This document shows, piece by piece, positions 14,921-23,694 of a stretch of 64,000 nt of DNA. The stretch comes from Tissierellia bacterium. Lineage in GTDB: Bacteria > Bacillota > Clostridia > Tissierellales > Peptoniphilaceae. Location of the stretch: assembly GCA_030538075.1 (NCBI GenBank), contig JAUNUQ010000011.1:1-64000 (forward strand). Reading direction: 5' to 3'. The notes below the pieces were generated by a model. The model had not been told where the DNA came from. It saw nothing but the letters and a program-made list of their open reading frames with translations, and ran no database searches. Position 1 is the stretch's first letter, and each line of letters begins with the position of its first letter. The position numbers and the translations under genes were made by a program.

Positions 14921-16369
14921 TTATTTCTTCGTCCAAGTGCTCGGCACAAAAAGCACGAGGATGGGGATGATCTCTAGCCTGCCAATGATCATGACCAAAG
15001 CTAGGACGATCTTCGTCAAGATGGTGAATTCTCCATAGCTCTGGGTTGGTCCAACTGCCGCCAATCCCGGTCCAATATTATTGAGGGTTGCAGCGGTGGC
15101 ACTAAAAGCGGACATGAAATCCGTCGCATCGATCACCAATAGGAAGAGGGTGACGATGAAAACCCCCGTGTAGAGGGTCATATACATATGGGCCGCCTTG
15201 ACGACATCCGGCTTGATGGGGCGATTGTCCTGATTCATCACCAACACGCGATTGGGGTTCAGAGCTCTTTTGATCTCATTGATACCGGATTTCACCAGGA
15301 TCAGCACACGTGAGACCTTAAGCCCCCCTGCCGTCGATCCCGAACAAGATCCGATAAACATCAAGATCAATAGGATGTAGTGGGACATCAGTGGCCATTG
15401 GGCATAGTCCACCGTCGCATAGCCCGTCGTCGTGATGACGGATGCGACTGTGAAATAGGAATGGCGCAATAGATCAGCCGATGAGGCATACTCCCCCTGT
15501 AAACTGACCATCACAAGGCCTGTGGCTACGCATACGATGAGAATAAATGCCCGGAGCTCTTCGCTCCTTAAGAACACTTTCCATTTCCCCAAGAGTACCA
15601 GGTAATAGAGCTGAAAGTTCACTCCAAAAATCAAGGTGGCAGTGGCGATGACATAGTCGATTAAGGCGCTATTATAATGCCCAATACTGGCAGTCTTGCT
15701 GCTGAATCCTGCGGTCCCGGCGGCTCCAAAGCCATGGATGATGGCGTCAAAGGGCTGCATGCCAATGATCATTAGGATCACGATCAATACGGCGGTCATC
15801 CCCAAATAGATCTTATACAGAATGCGAGCCGTGATATCTGCCTTTGGTACGAGTTTTCCAAAGCTGGGGCCAGGGACTTCTGCAGACATGATGTGCACGG
15901 TGCCCTTTGCCGATTTGGGGAGAACGGCCAGTGCAAAGACCAGTATCCCCATGCCCCCAACTAGGGTGGTAAAACTGCGCCAAAACAAGATGGAGTGGGA
16001 GAGAACTTCCACGTCAGTGAGTACAGATGCTCCCGTCGTCGTAAAACCGGAGGCCGATTCGAAGAATGCATCTGCAAATCCAGGGATTTGTCCACTGATC
16101 ATAAAGGGAAAGCTCCCGAAAAAAGAGAGTAATAGCCAGGATAGAGAGACGATGCCAAAGCCCTCCTTGATTCCCACATAGGAACGATCCAATACGCCCT
16201 GGCCCATCAGCGCCCCAATCAAAAGCAAAACCCCAATGGTGAGTAAAAATGCCAGAATATTCTGAAAGTCTTCTTGATAGATCAAGGCAACTGCCAGGGG
16301 AAAGACCATAAACAGAGCTTCGATCATCAGAATTCTGCCTAGGACTTGCCGGACAACGGTCTTGTTCAT
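14921..16369 (-). CDS. trkH: TrkH/KtrB family potassium uptake protein (second copy in operon)
   Basis: Membrane subunit of a Trk/Ktr potassium importer, 482 residues with about ten to twelve helices. The pore loops keep the filter glycines in SGFTTTGAS, AAGTAGFSSKTAS, TTTGYATVDY and LNNIGPGLA-type motifs. GSCSGSTAGGLKVSR marks the family-conserved cytoplasmic region. It is one of two adjacent trkH copies of identical length and is encoded last in the operon, 111 bases after its paralogue. Different affinity or ion preference of the two copies is a plausible reason for retention but is inference. It depends on the RCK subunit TrkA, encoded upstream. Confidence 0.92.
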   Translation of the reverse strand: MNKTVVRQVLGRILMIEALFMVFPLAVALIYQEDFQNILAFLLTIGVLLLIGALMGQGVLDRSYVGIKEGFGIVSLSWLLLSFFGSFPFMISGQIPGFADAFFESASGFTTTGASVLTDVEVLSHSILFWRSFTTLVGGMGILVFALAVLPKSAKGTVHIMSAEVPGPSFGKLVPKADITARILYKIYLGMTAVLIVILMIIGMQPFDAIIHGFGAAGTAGFSSKTASIGHYNSALIDYVIATATLIFGVNFQLYYLVLLGKWKVFLRSEELRAFILIVCVATGLVMVSLQGEYASSADLLRHSYFTVASVITTTGYATVDYAQWPLMSHYILLILMFIGSCSGSTAGGLKVSRVLILVKSGINEIKRALNPNRVLVMNQDNRPIKPDVVKAAHMYMTLYTGVFIVTLFLLVIDATDFMSAFSATAATLNNIGPGLAAVGPTQSYGEFTILTKIVLALVMIIGRLEIIPILVLFVPSTWTKK

Positions 16370-16480
16370 TCTCTCATCCTTTCCCTTGTTACGCCTTTCC
16401 CTATAGTCTATGAAAAGCCGACAACAGATCTAGTAAAATTTACGGGAATGCTTCCCAATAAGCCTCCAACGAACCAAAAA

Positions 16481-17929
16481 TCACCTTTTCGTCCAGGTGC
16501 TAGGTGAAAAGAGTATGAGCATGGGCAGGATTTCAAGCCTTCCAATGATCATCGTAAAAGAGAGCACCACTTTTGAAAAATCAGAGAAGAAGGCGAAGCT
16601 CTTCGTCGGTCCAACAGCCGCAAGTCCAGGACCTATATTGTTCAAGGTGGCTGCAACTGCGCTAAAAGCCGTCATAAAATCCGGTGCATCCAGTGTTACA
16701 AGTAAAAGTGAAAATCCAAACACGGCGATGTAGAGCGTCAAATACATATGGGCTGACTGGATGGTCTCCCTCTTCACCGGGCGCTTGTCTTTTGTGACCA
16801 CCATGACCCTATGGGGGCTCAGAACGCGCTTGACCTCGCCCAAACCGGACTTAAACAGGATCAAAACTCTCGAGACCTTCAGTCCCCCGGCAGTTGACCC
16901 TGCACAGGATCCAATGAACATCAAAATGAGGAGGATGTAATGGGTAAAGAGTGGCCATAGGTCAAAGTCCACGGTGGCATATCCCGTCGTCGAAATAATG
17001 GAGGATACGGTGAAGAACACATCTCGAAGCAGACGCGAAAAAGAGCTGTATTTTGGCGCTAAGAGCAGCATGATCAGCACACAGGCTACGCCAATGATCT
17101 TTAAAAAACTGCGGAGTTCCTCACTCTCCAGTGCCTCCCTCCATCTGCCGATAGAGATCAGATAATAGAGGTCAAAATTCACTCCAAACACGATCATCGC
17201 TATGCCCAGCACATAATCGACGGCAGCGCTGTTGAAATGCCCTGCGCTTGCGATCTTGTTGCTGAACCCACCGGTACCCGCCGCTCCAAATGCGTGGATC
17301 ATCGCATCAAAGGGTCCCATACCGCAAAGGATTAACAGCAGGATCAAAACCACCGTCATACCCAAATAGATCTTATATAGGATCCGAGCGGTGACATGGA
17401 GTTTCGGTACCAGCTTACCAAAGGTGGGACCTGGCACTTCTGCCGCCATAATATGCACACTCCCCTGGCCCGTTTTTGGCAATACGGCCAGTGCAAAGAC
17501 CAATATGCCCATCCCGCCGATCAAGTGGGTGAAGCTGCGCCAAAAGAGCATGGACTGGGACATCGCCTCCACATCCACTAAAACGCTGGCGCCCGTTGTT
17601 GTAAAACCGGAGGAGGTCTCAAAAAAGGCATCCACCAGAGAGGGGATCTCCCCACTGAAGACAAAGGGCAGCCCCCCGAAAAAGGACAGCAGGATCCAGG
17701 ATAGTGACACGATGGCAAAGCCCTCTTTGATACCAATAAAGTCCTGATTGATCTGCCCTCGGCTCATGATGAGGCCAATACACAAGAGCAGACCAATCGT
17801 GACCCCAAAGGCGAGCAGATTATTCGACGGTTCACGGTAAATGATGCCGACGATCAGGGGTAAAATCATAAATAAGGCCTCGATCATCAGAATTCTGCCT
17901 AGGATCTGACGCAATACAGAGAGTTTCAT
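16481..17929 (-). CDS. trkH: TrkH/KtrB family potassium uptake protein (first copy in operon)
   Basis: Membrane translocation subunit for K+ uptake, 482 residues and colinear with the adjacent downstream copy. Filter regions are seen as SGFTTTGAS, AAGTGGFSNK and STTGYATVDF; GSCAGSTAGGLKVSR is conserved. It starts three bases after the trkA stop codon, which strongly suggests that TrkA and this subunit are translated together and assemble. Divergence from the second copy is spread along the length, indicating an old duplication. No frameshift or truncation is seen. Confidence 0.92.
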   Translation of the reverse strand: MKLSVLRQILGRILMIEALFMILPLIVGIIYREPSNNLLAFGVTIGLLLCIGLIMSRGQINQDFIGIKEGFAIVSLSWILLSFFGGLPFVFSGEIPSLVDAFFETSSGFTTTGASVLVDVEAMSQSMLFWRSFTHLIGGMGILVFALAVLPKTGQGSVHIMAAEVPGPTFGKLVPKLHVTARILYKIYLGMTVVLILLLILCGMGPFDAMIHAFGAAGTGGFSNKIASAGHFNSAAVDYVLGIAMIVFGVNFDLYYLISIGRWREALESEELRSFLKIIGVACVLIMLLLAPKYSSFSRLLRDVFFTVSSIISTTGYATVDFDLWPLFTHYILLILMFIGSCAGSTAGGLKVSRVLILFKSGLGEVKRVLSPHRVMVVTKDKRPVKRETIQSAHMYLTLYIAVFGFSLLLVTLDAPDFMTAFSAVAATLNNIGPGLAAVGPTKSFAFFSDFSKVVLSFTMIIGRLEILPMLILFSPSTWTKR

Positions 17930-17932
17930 CCT

Positions 17933-19288
17933 CTACCTCACTGCGATATCGTCGAGGTCATGAACATTCGGCCTGGTGGTGACGACGATGACTCGGTCCC
18001 CTGCTTGGATCGAATCTCGTCCGGATGGAAAGATGCTTTGGCCGCTTCGATAGATAAAAGCGATGAGGGTACCCTCATGCAGCTCAAGATCAGTCAGGGA
18101 AATCCCCAGTATCTTTGAATGCTCACTCGCTAGAAACTCGATGGCTTCTACCGTATCATCGGCGAGGGTATACAATCTCTCCACCCCAGATCCCCCACTA
18201 TTGCCGATACTGCGGACCATTCGCAGAATTTTATCGGTGATAATGCGCTTGGGCGTGATGATGGTATCCATCCCGATTTGACTCAAGACCCGAAGAATCG
18301 AAGTTCGACTGACCTTGGAAATGCATTTGTGGACATTCTGTGACTTGGCATAGATTGAAATGATGACATTTTCCTCATCAATCCCAGTCAGTGCAATGCA
18401 GGAATCGTAACTAGACAGGCCCTCCCCGTCGAGTACATCTTGAGAGGTCCCATCCGAGTTGATGACGACGATATTCGAGAATTGCTGACTCATCTCCATT
18501 GCCTTCGCCTCATTCACCTCGATCAGTTTGATGTCCATACGCCGTTTTGTCAACTTTTGAAGGAGATAATAGGCGATTCGCCCACCTCCGATAATGATAG
18601 TCGATTTAATGGGGGCATGATCCTTTTTAATAGTACGATAGAACCTTCGTAGATCCTGCCCACTTCCCGTCACATGTACCCTGTCCCCTTCATAGAGGAC
18701 GCTGTTCCCCGTCGGAACGATCACTTCCCCATTGCGCTCAATGATACAGACCAGAAGCCTCCCATCAAAGGATTCTCGGAATTCACGCAGAGTCATCCCA
18801 TGTAGAAGAGTTCCATCTTCGATGGTCGTCTCGACAATTCTCACCTTTCCGTCTACAAATGTCTCAATGCTCTTTGCCGTCGGAAAACTAAGCAATTCAT
18901 TGATCTCCGCCGCAGACTCCTCATCGGGATTTAGCATGGCTGTAATCCCTAGAGAAGAGCGGATAAAATCAATGCTGGCATGATATTCAGGCGCTCGAAC
19001 CCTTGCGATGGTGTATTTTGCACCAATTCGTTTGGCGATAATGCTGGCGATAATATTGAGCTCGTCCGAACCCGTCATCGCGAGGAACATATCCGCTTCG
19101 GATACATTGGCCTCCTCCTGTACCTTCACGTCGGCTCCATTGCCGACGATGGCTTGGATATCGTACTGCGAAAAGAGATGCTCCACGATCTTGGGGTTGG
19201 TGTCGATCAGCACGACTTCACAGCTTTCCGCTAATTCATGACAGAGGAGTTCCCCAACTTTACCTCCGCCAACTAATACGATCCTCAT
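17933..19288 (-). CDS. trkA: Trk system potassium uptake regulatory subunit TrkA (two RCK domains)
   Basis: Cytoplasmic, nucleotide-binding gating subunit of the Trk transporter, 451 residues. Two repeats are visible, each with a Rossmann TrkA-N domain and a TrkA-C domain: the first begins MRIVLVGGGKVGELLCHELA with the Asp of VVLIDTN, and the second begins STIIIGGGRIAYYLLQKL near residue 230. NAD(H) or ATP binding is expected from the family. AGGAGG precedes the ATG. It lies upstream of two trkH genes and 39 bases after maf, within a seven-gene operon that begins at 23529. Confidence 0.93.
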   Translation of the reverse strand: MRIVLVGGGKVGELLCHELAESCEVVLIDTNPKIVEHLFSQYDIQAIVGNGADVKVQEEANVSEADMFLAMTGSDELNIIASIIAKRIGAKYTIARVRAPEYHASIDFIRSSLGITAMLNPDEESAAEINELLSFPTAKSIETFVDGKVRIVETTIEDGTLLHGMTLREFRESFDGRLLVCIIERNGEVIVPTGNSVLYEGDRVHVTGSGQDLRRFYRTIKKDHAPIKSTIIIGGGRIAYYLLQKLTKRRMDIKLIEVNEAKAMEMSQQFSNIVVINSDGTSQDVLDGEGLSSYDSCIALTGIDEENVIISIYAKSQNVHKCISKVSRTSILRVLSQIGMDTIITPKRIITDKILRMVRSIGNSGGSGVERLYTLADDTVEAIEFLASEHSKILGISLTDLELHEGTLIAFIYRSGQSIFPSGRDSIQAGDRVIVVTTRPNVHDLDDIAVR

Positions 19289-19327
19289 TCTAACCTCCTA
19301 GGACAGAGTTCTTACCTGTCCATTATT

Positions 19328-19921
19328 TCATTTAAAAATTTGTGTGAGTACTCGATAGACCTGGCCGATGGGCAGTCCCATCACCGAATAGTAATCCCCT
19401 TCAAGGCTTTCGATAAATAGAGCGCCCATGCCCTGTATACCATATCCCCCGGCTTTATCAAAGGGTTCACCACTTTGGATATAGGCTGACGCCAGATTCT
19501 GCATCGCCTCATCCCAAGGATAAAAACGGACCTTGGACAGCTGTACAAAAAGATATTTATGCTCCGTCTGCAAGATGCTGACGCCAGTATAGACCCAGTG
19601 GTCCCGTCCAGAGAGGGCTTTGAGCATCATCAGGGCCTCGGAGCTGGTTCTGGGCTTACCAAACACCCTTCCCTCTAGCCAGACGATGGTATCCGCTCCC
19701 AGCACCACATTGTCCGGATTTCTCTGGTACACCCATAGGGCCTTTTCTTCAGCTAGATTCAGAACGAGGTCCTCCGGTGCAGTGCAGATTCCGTCTTCTA
19801 CAAACTTTTTCGATATGGCGCCCTCATCCAATTCAGCGGGTATTACGGAAAAATCGAACCCGCAGAGCTCGAGTAATTCTCGTCTGCGGGGCGATTTACT
19901 TGATAATATCAGTGGCTTCAT
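19328..19921 (-). CDS. maf: Maf-family nucleoside triphosphate pyrophosphatase
   Basis: House-cleaning enzyme that hydrolyses non-canonical NTPs to NMPs. The 197-residue protein opens with the family motif LILSSKSPRRRELLELCGF, has LGADTIV with the catalytic Asp near residue 77, and ends with the EGDYYSVMGLPIG signature. Substrate specificity (dTTP/UTP or 7-methyl-GTP classes) is not decided here. It directly follows pgi (stop of pgi at 19922, start here 19921) and precedes trkA, as part of a long operon. Confidence 0.92.
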   Translation of the reverse strand: MKPLILSSKSPRRRELLELCGFDFSVIPAELDEGAISKKFVEDGICTAPEDLVLNLAEEKALWVYQRNPDNVVLGADTIVWLEGRVFGKPRTSSEALMMLKALSGRDHWVYTGVSILQTEHKYLFVQLSKVRFYPWDEAMQNLASAYIQSGEPFDKAGGYGIQGMGALFIESLEGDYYSVMGLPIGQVYRVLTQIFK

Positions 19922-21208
19922 TTAGATTCCGGGTTTTCCCAGAAGCTTGAACATATTCTTCTTATAGGCTTCCACGCCCGGTTGATCGAAGGGGTTCACC
20001 CCTGCCATATAACCGCTCACGCCACATCCAATCATAAAGAAATATAGCAATTTGCCCAGATTGTATTCATCCATCTTCGGTACGGAAATGCGGATATTCG
20101 GTACATTTCCATCCACATGGGCCATCAATGTGCCCTCCATCGCCTTCTTGTTGACATAGTCTACGGATTTACCGGCAATATAGTTGAGTCCATCCAGATC
20201 CCTCTCATCCGCTGGGATTGCGATGTCGAAGCGTGGTTCTTCGATGGATATTACGGTCTCAAAGAGATTGCGCTTCCCGTCTTGGATCAGTTGTCCCATG
20301 GAGTGAAGATCTGTCGTGAAGCCAACGGACGCCGGATAGAGTCCCTTACCGTCCTTGCCCTCTGACTCTCCATATAGCTGCTTCCACCATTCACATAGGA
20401 AATGGAGATTCGGCTCATAGTGAACTAAGATTTCGATGTCCTTGCCTTCTGCATGCAGGATCATACGGGCAATGGCATAGCGCAGGGCATTGTTGTTTTT
20501 GTCTAGAACACAGTACTCGTTCTGTGCAACCCTTGCCCCTTCCATCAGCTTTTCGATATCCAGCCCAGCCACAGCGATGGGTAATAGGCCAACGGCTGTC
20601 AATACGGAGTATCGACCTCCAATATCATCTGGAACCACAAAGGTCTCTAGCCCCTCTTCTGTTGACAGCTGCTTCAGGGCACCTCGAGCCTTATCCGTGG
20701 TCACATAGATGCGCTTCTTCGCATCCTCTTTTCCATATCTCTCTTCCACATATTGCTTTAAGAAACGAAAGGCGATCGCAGGCTCCGTCGTCGTGCCCGA
20801 CTTGGAGATGACATTTAAATAGACCTCTTGCTTGCTATCCAAATATTCGAGTAATTCTACGAGCTCTGCAGAGCTCAAGTGATTCCCCGCGTAGAGGATC
20901 TGTGTTTCACCCTCTTTTAGATAGGTCTTTTGCAGTGCTTCGATGACTGCCCTTGCCCCCAGGTAGGACCCACCGATCCCAATGACCACCAACACATCTG
21001 CAGCCTTGCGGATTGTCTGGGCAGCAGTGACAATCCGAGCAAATTCTTCCTTGTCGTAGTCCGTAGGTTGGTTCACCCAACCCAGGTATTCATGACCAGG
21101 AGCTGTGCGCTCCAACAGATGCCGAAGGGCGACAAAGGCCTCCTCTTCCATGGACTCCAGTTTATCTGCTACGCCTGCTTGCATAAGATCCACTCTCAAC
21201 TCACTCAT
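19922..21208 (-). CDS. pgi: Glucose-6-phosphate isomerase
   Basis: Interconverts glucose 6-phosphate and fructose 6-phosphate in glycolysis. About 428 residues, the shorter bacterial form. The signatures are [36 protein letters not shown] and [19 protein letters not shown] (here IGGRYS), and the C-terminal active-site [14 protein letters not shown]. The ATG at 21206-21208 (MSELRV) is chosen because AAGGAGG lies just upstream; the in-frame codon at 21223 is less suitable. It follows the PAS-phosphatase gene by 11 bases and abuts maf. Confidence 0.94.
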   Translation of the reverse strand: MSELRVDLMQAGVADKLESMEEEAFVALRHLLERTAPGHEYLGWVNQPTDYDKEEFARIVTAAQTIRKAADVLVVIGIGGSYLGARAVIEALQKTYLKEGETQILYAGNHLSSAELVELLEYLDSKQEVYLNVISKSGTTTEPAIAFRFLKQYVEERYGKEDAKKRIYVTTDKARGALKQLSTEEGLETFVVPDDIGGRYSVLTAVGLLPIAVAGLDIEKLMEGARVAQNEYCVLDKNNNALRYAIARMILHAEGKDIEILVHYEPNLHFLCEWWKQLYGESEGKDGKGLYPASVGFTTDLHSMGQLIQDGKRNLFETVISIEEPRFDIAIPADERDLDGLNYIAGKSVDYVNKKAMEGTLMAHVDGNVPNIRISVPKMDEYNLGKLLYFFMIGCGVSGYMAGVNPFDQPGVEAYKKNMFKLLGKPGI

Positions 21209-21219
21209 AATGACCTCCT

Positions 21220-22353
21220 TCAATTTATTATGGTGGCTATCATAATAGCCATATCATCTTTCACTTCCCCCCATCGGTATCGCCCCACCTCATAGATGAC
21301 ATTTTCGATGGGTTGGTCCAAATTCGTCAGCAGGGCATTGACGAAATTATCTCTACCAAATTCAACCCGGTCAAAATTCTTAGTCTCAGTGATTCCATCT
21401 GTATAGAAGACCAAGCGGTCACCCGGCTTCAGGAATACGGATTTTTCCCCATAGGGAAGCTCCTTAAACAGATCACAGATCGGCACTCCGCTGCTCTCCA
21501 ACACCTCGTGTTGCTGATCTCTGAGGAGGATGGGTTGACAGATATGTCCAGCATTGGAATACTGAAATTCGTGGGTCTTTGTGTCGTAGAGCCCATAAAA
21601 AATCGTAAAATACAAATTCTCTGCAAGGCGCATCTCCCCAAATCGACTGCGCAGTTCATAGAGGATTTTCGAGGGAGAGCTGGCACCATGCTGTTCCAAG
21701 ATCGCCCGCATCGTCTGCTTGATAAACATCGTCATCATAGAGGCCGTCACACCATGGCCCACAACATCACAGATATAGATTCCCACTTTATTATCTTCGA
21801 CATAGATGATGTCGAACAGATCCCCGGACAATTGCTCCGAGGGCTCATAGTAGTAATCGATATGTAGATTCCCAAATCGCCCCTTATCCGGCAATAATTG
21901 GGTTTGGATCCGTCTGGCAAATTTGATGTCATCGGTCATCCTTCGATTTGCGTTGAAGAGCTCCCGTCGCACATGGGTTTCGATGCTGATGTCCCGAAAC
22001 ACCTCCACCGCTGCGAGGACATTTCCCTCCTCATCGAGGATGGGTGAGCTCTTAACAGAGAATTCCTTGTTTCGAAATAGGATCTCCTTATTAAAAGTCT
22101 TCTTCGACAAAAAGGTCATAAAGGAGACGGATTTCGGGCATTCGGATTCACCGTATAAGATATTACAATCAAAGCTGCATTTCTCTAAATCCTGACTCTT
22201 CAGGGCGTCCTTCATGGACTGATTTTGAAACAAGATCCTTCCATCTGCGTCGATCACCCGCACCCAGTCGTCCATCGCCTCCAACACCTGCAAGTTCAAC
22301 ATCAGATGATCAAGTTCCGTCCGTATGGGCTTATGGTCCATATGGAGATTCAT
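21220..22353 (-). CDS. PAS domain PP2C-type serine phosphatase (SpoIIE/RsbU family)
   Basis: A 377-residue cytoplasmic regulator. Residues about 18-130 form a PAS domain ([18 protein letters not shown], then VFRDIS) that could bind a ligand or chromophore. It is followed by a coiled linker with [12 protein letters not shown] and a PP2C-type phosphatase domain with metal-binding aspartates in LSGDLFDI and DGITETK, and the family-typical [15 protein letters not shown]. Such proteins dephosphorylate anti-anti-sigma factors in partner-switching cascades. No anti-sigma or STAS gene is adjacent, so its target is unknown. It is encoded between an RNA methyltransferase gene and pgi in one operon. Confidence 0.9.
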   Translation of the reverse strand: MNLHMDHKPIRTELDHLMLNLQVLEAMDDWVRVIDADGRILFQNQSMKDALKSQDLEKCSFDCNILYGESECPKSVSFMTFLSKKTFNKEILFRNKEFSVKSSPILDEEGNVLAAVEVFRDISIETHVRRELFNANRRMTDDIKFARRIQTQLLPDKGRFGNLHIDYYYEPSEQLSGDLFDIIYVEDNKVGIYICDVVGHGVTASMMTMFIKQTMRAILEQHGASSPSKILYELRSRFGEMRLAENLYFTIFYGLYDTKTHEFQYSNAGHICQPILLRDQQHEVLESSGVPICDLFKELPYGEKSVFLKPGDRLVFYTDGITETKNFDRVEFGRDNFVNALLTNLDQPIENVIYEVGRYRWGEVKDDMAIMIATIIN

Positions 22354-22368
22354 CCTATCACCACATTT

Positions 22369-23529
22369 CTAGTCACGGCTACCAGGCTTGGGTCCGTAGA
22401 ACTGATAATAATCCACCTTTAGGCGTCCGTTGTAGAGCTTTCGCTTTCGGTCCGCATTTTTCTTGTAAAGTTTTTCAAAGCTCCCATAGCTGGTGAGCAC
22501 ATAGACACTCCAGGTGTCCAGGGGCAGCATCTTCTCCCCAAAATCACGATACAGCTGTTCAACGGCCTTGATCTCACCGATCCGCTCCCCATAGGGGGGA
22601 TTGGTAATCACGACACCAAAGTCGTTGTGTAGGTCCACATCTCGCATATCCTTCATAAAGAACTGGATATCTTCAGACAGGCCGATATTTGCAGCATTGT
22701 CTCTAGCCCTCAAGATCGAACGCTTGTCGATATCAGAGCCCAGAATATGCAGTTTTACATCGGATTTGATCGCCTGAAAGGCCTCTTTTCGGACCTCTCG
22801 GTAGATGGAATCTCCAACGAAGGGCCAAAACATCGAATCGAAATCCCGATCCAGCCCAGGAGCAATATTCTTTGCCCACATCGCTGCCTCCACACAGATG
22901 GTCCCAGATCCACAGAATGGGTCGTATAGTGTTCTAGGGGGCTTCCAATAGGAGAGCTGCACCATGGCAGATGCCAAGGTCTCCTTGAGTGGGGCATCCC
23001 CTGCACGGTCTCTGTAGCCACGCTTATGTAGTCCGGCGCCAGAGGTATCCATGGTTATCGTCGCAATGTCATCGATCAATCGAACTTCCAGCTTATAACG
23101 GGCTCCCGTCTCAGGGAACCACTCCACTCCATAGTGCTCTTTCAAGCTCTCCACGACGGCCTTCTTGACAATGGCCTGGGAGTCGGAGATACTGAAGAGT
23201 TTCGAACGATAGCTATCCCCCTGTACGGGAAATTCCGCATCTGCTGGGAGATAGTCCTGCCATGGAATGGCCTTGGTCTTTCGAAATAGCTCCTCAAAGG
23301 AAGTGGCCTTAAAAGAAGCCACCTCCAGATAGACACGCTCTGCTGTACGAAGCCAGGTATTGCATCGGGCGATATCCCTTGCGGTGCCGGTGAAGGAGAT
23401 CTTACGATCTCGAACTTCGAGGTCCTCGAAGCCCAGAGCCAATAGCTCTCGTTTCACTATGGCTTCCAGGCCAAAGGTCACCGTTGCAATCAATTTATAT
23501 TTTCTTGGGTTTTCCTCATAGGTATTCAT
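22369..23529 (-). CDS. THUMP-domain RNA N2-guanine methyltransferase (RlmL/YpsC-like)
   Basis: SAM-dependent methyltransferase acting on rRNA, 386 residues. The N terminus (about 10-110) has the THUMP-type KYKLIATVTFGLEAIVKREL region and a ferredoxin-like part. The middle TLASAMVQLSYWKPPRTLYD is followed by the SAM-binding DPFCGSGTICVEAA, and the catalytic motif is TNPPYGERIG. It resembles B. subtilis YpsC and the N2G domain of RlmL. It heads the operon RNA methyltransferase-phosphatase-pgi-maf-trkA-trkH-trkH. An extended -10 box lies exactly seven bases upstream of the ATG, with no obvious ribosome site, so the mRNA may be leaderless. Confidence 0.88.
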   Translation of the reverse strand: MNTYEENPRKYKLIATVTFGLEAIVKRELLALGFEDLEVRDRKISFTGTARDIARCNTWLRTAERVYLEVASFKATSFEELFRKTKAIPWQDYLPADAEFPVQGDSYRSKLFSISDSQAIVKKAVVESLKEHYGVEWFPETGARYKLEVRLIDDIATITMDTSGAGLHKRGYRDRAGDAPLKETLASAMVQLSYWKPPRTLYDPFCGSGTICVEAAMWAKNIAPGLDRDFDSMFWPFVGDSIYREVRKEAFQAIKSDVKLHILGSDIDKRSILRARDNAANIGLSEDIQFFMKDMRDVDLHNDFGVVITNPPYGERIGEIKAVEQLYRDFGEKMLPLDTWSVYVLTSYGSFEKLYKKNADRKRKLYNGRLKVDYYQFYGPKPGSRD

Positions 23530-23535
23530 GGTTTC

Positions 23536-23544
23536 ATTATATCA
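23536..23544 (-). promoter_or_regulatory. Extended -10 promoter giving a possible leaderless transcript
   Basis: The minus strand reads TGATATAAT, an extended -10 element, and no good -35 lies 17 bases upstream. Initiation seven bases after the last T would start at the A of the ATG at 23529. No Shine-Dalgarno sequence is present. Confidence 0.5.
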
Positions 23545-23613
23545 GAAATGGAAGGAGAGAGGAAAAAAAGTGGATAGAAATATTTCGATTGAAATAAACA
23601 ATCGAATTTATGG

Positions 23614-23682
23614 CAAAAAAAGTCCCCATCCAACAATCGAAATATGGGAGCTTAGCTCCATCGATGGAAGGCATAGGGACTT
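23614..23682 (-). terminator. Intrinsic terminator of the ABC exporter operon
   Basis: On the minus strand AAGTCCC pairs with GGGACTT and is followed by TTTTT. The 50-base loop contains further short inverted repeats such as ATCGAT and GGAGCTAAGCTCC. Confidence 0.7.
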
Positions 23683-23694
23683 GATTTAGGATGA

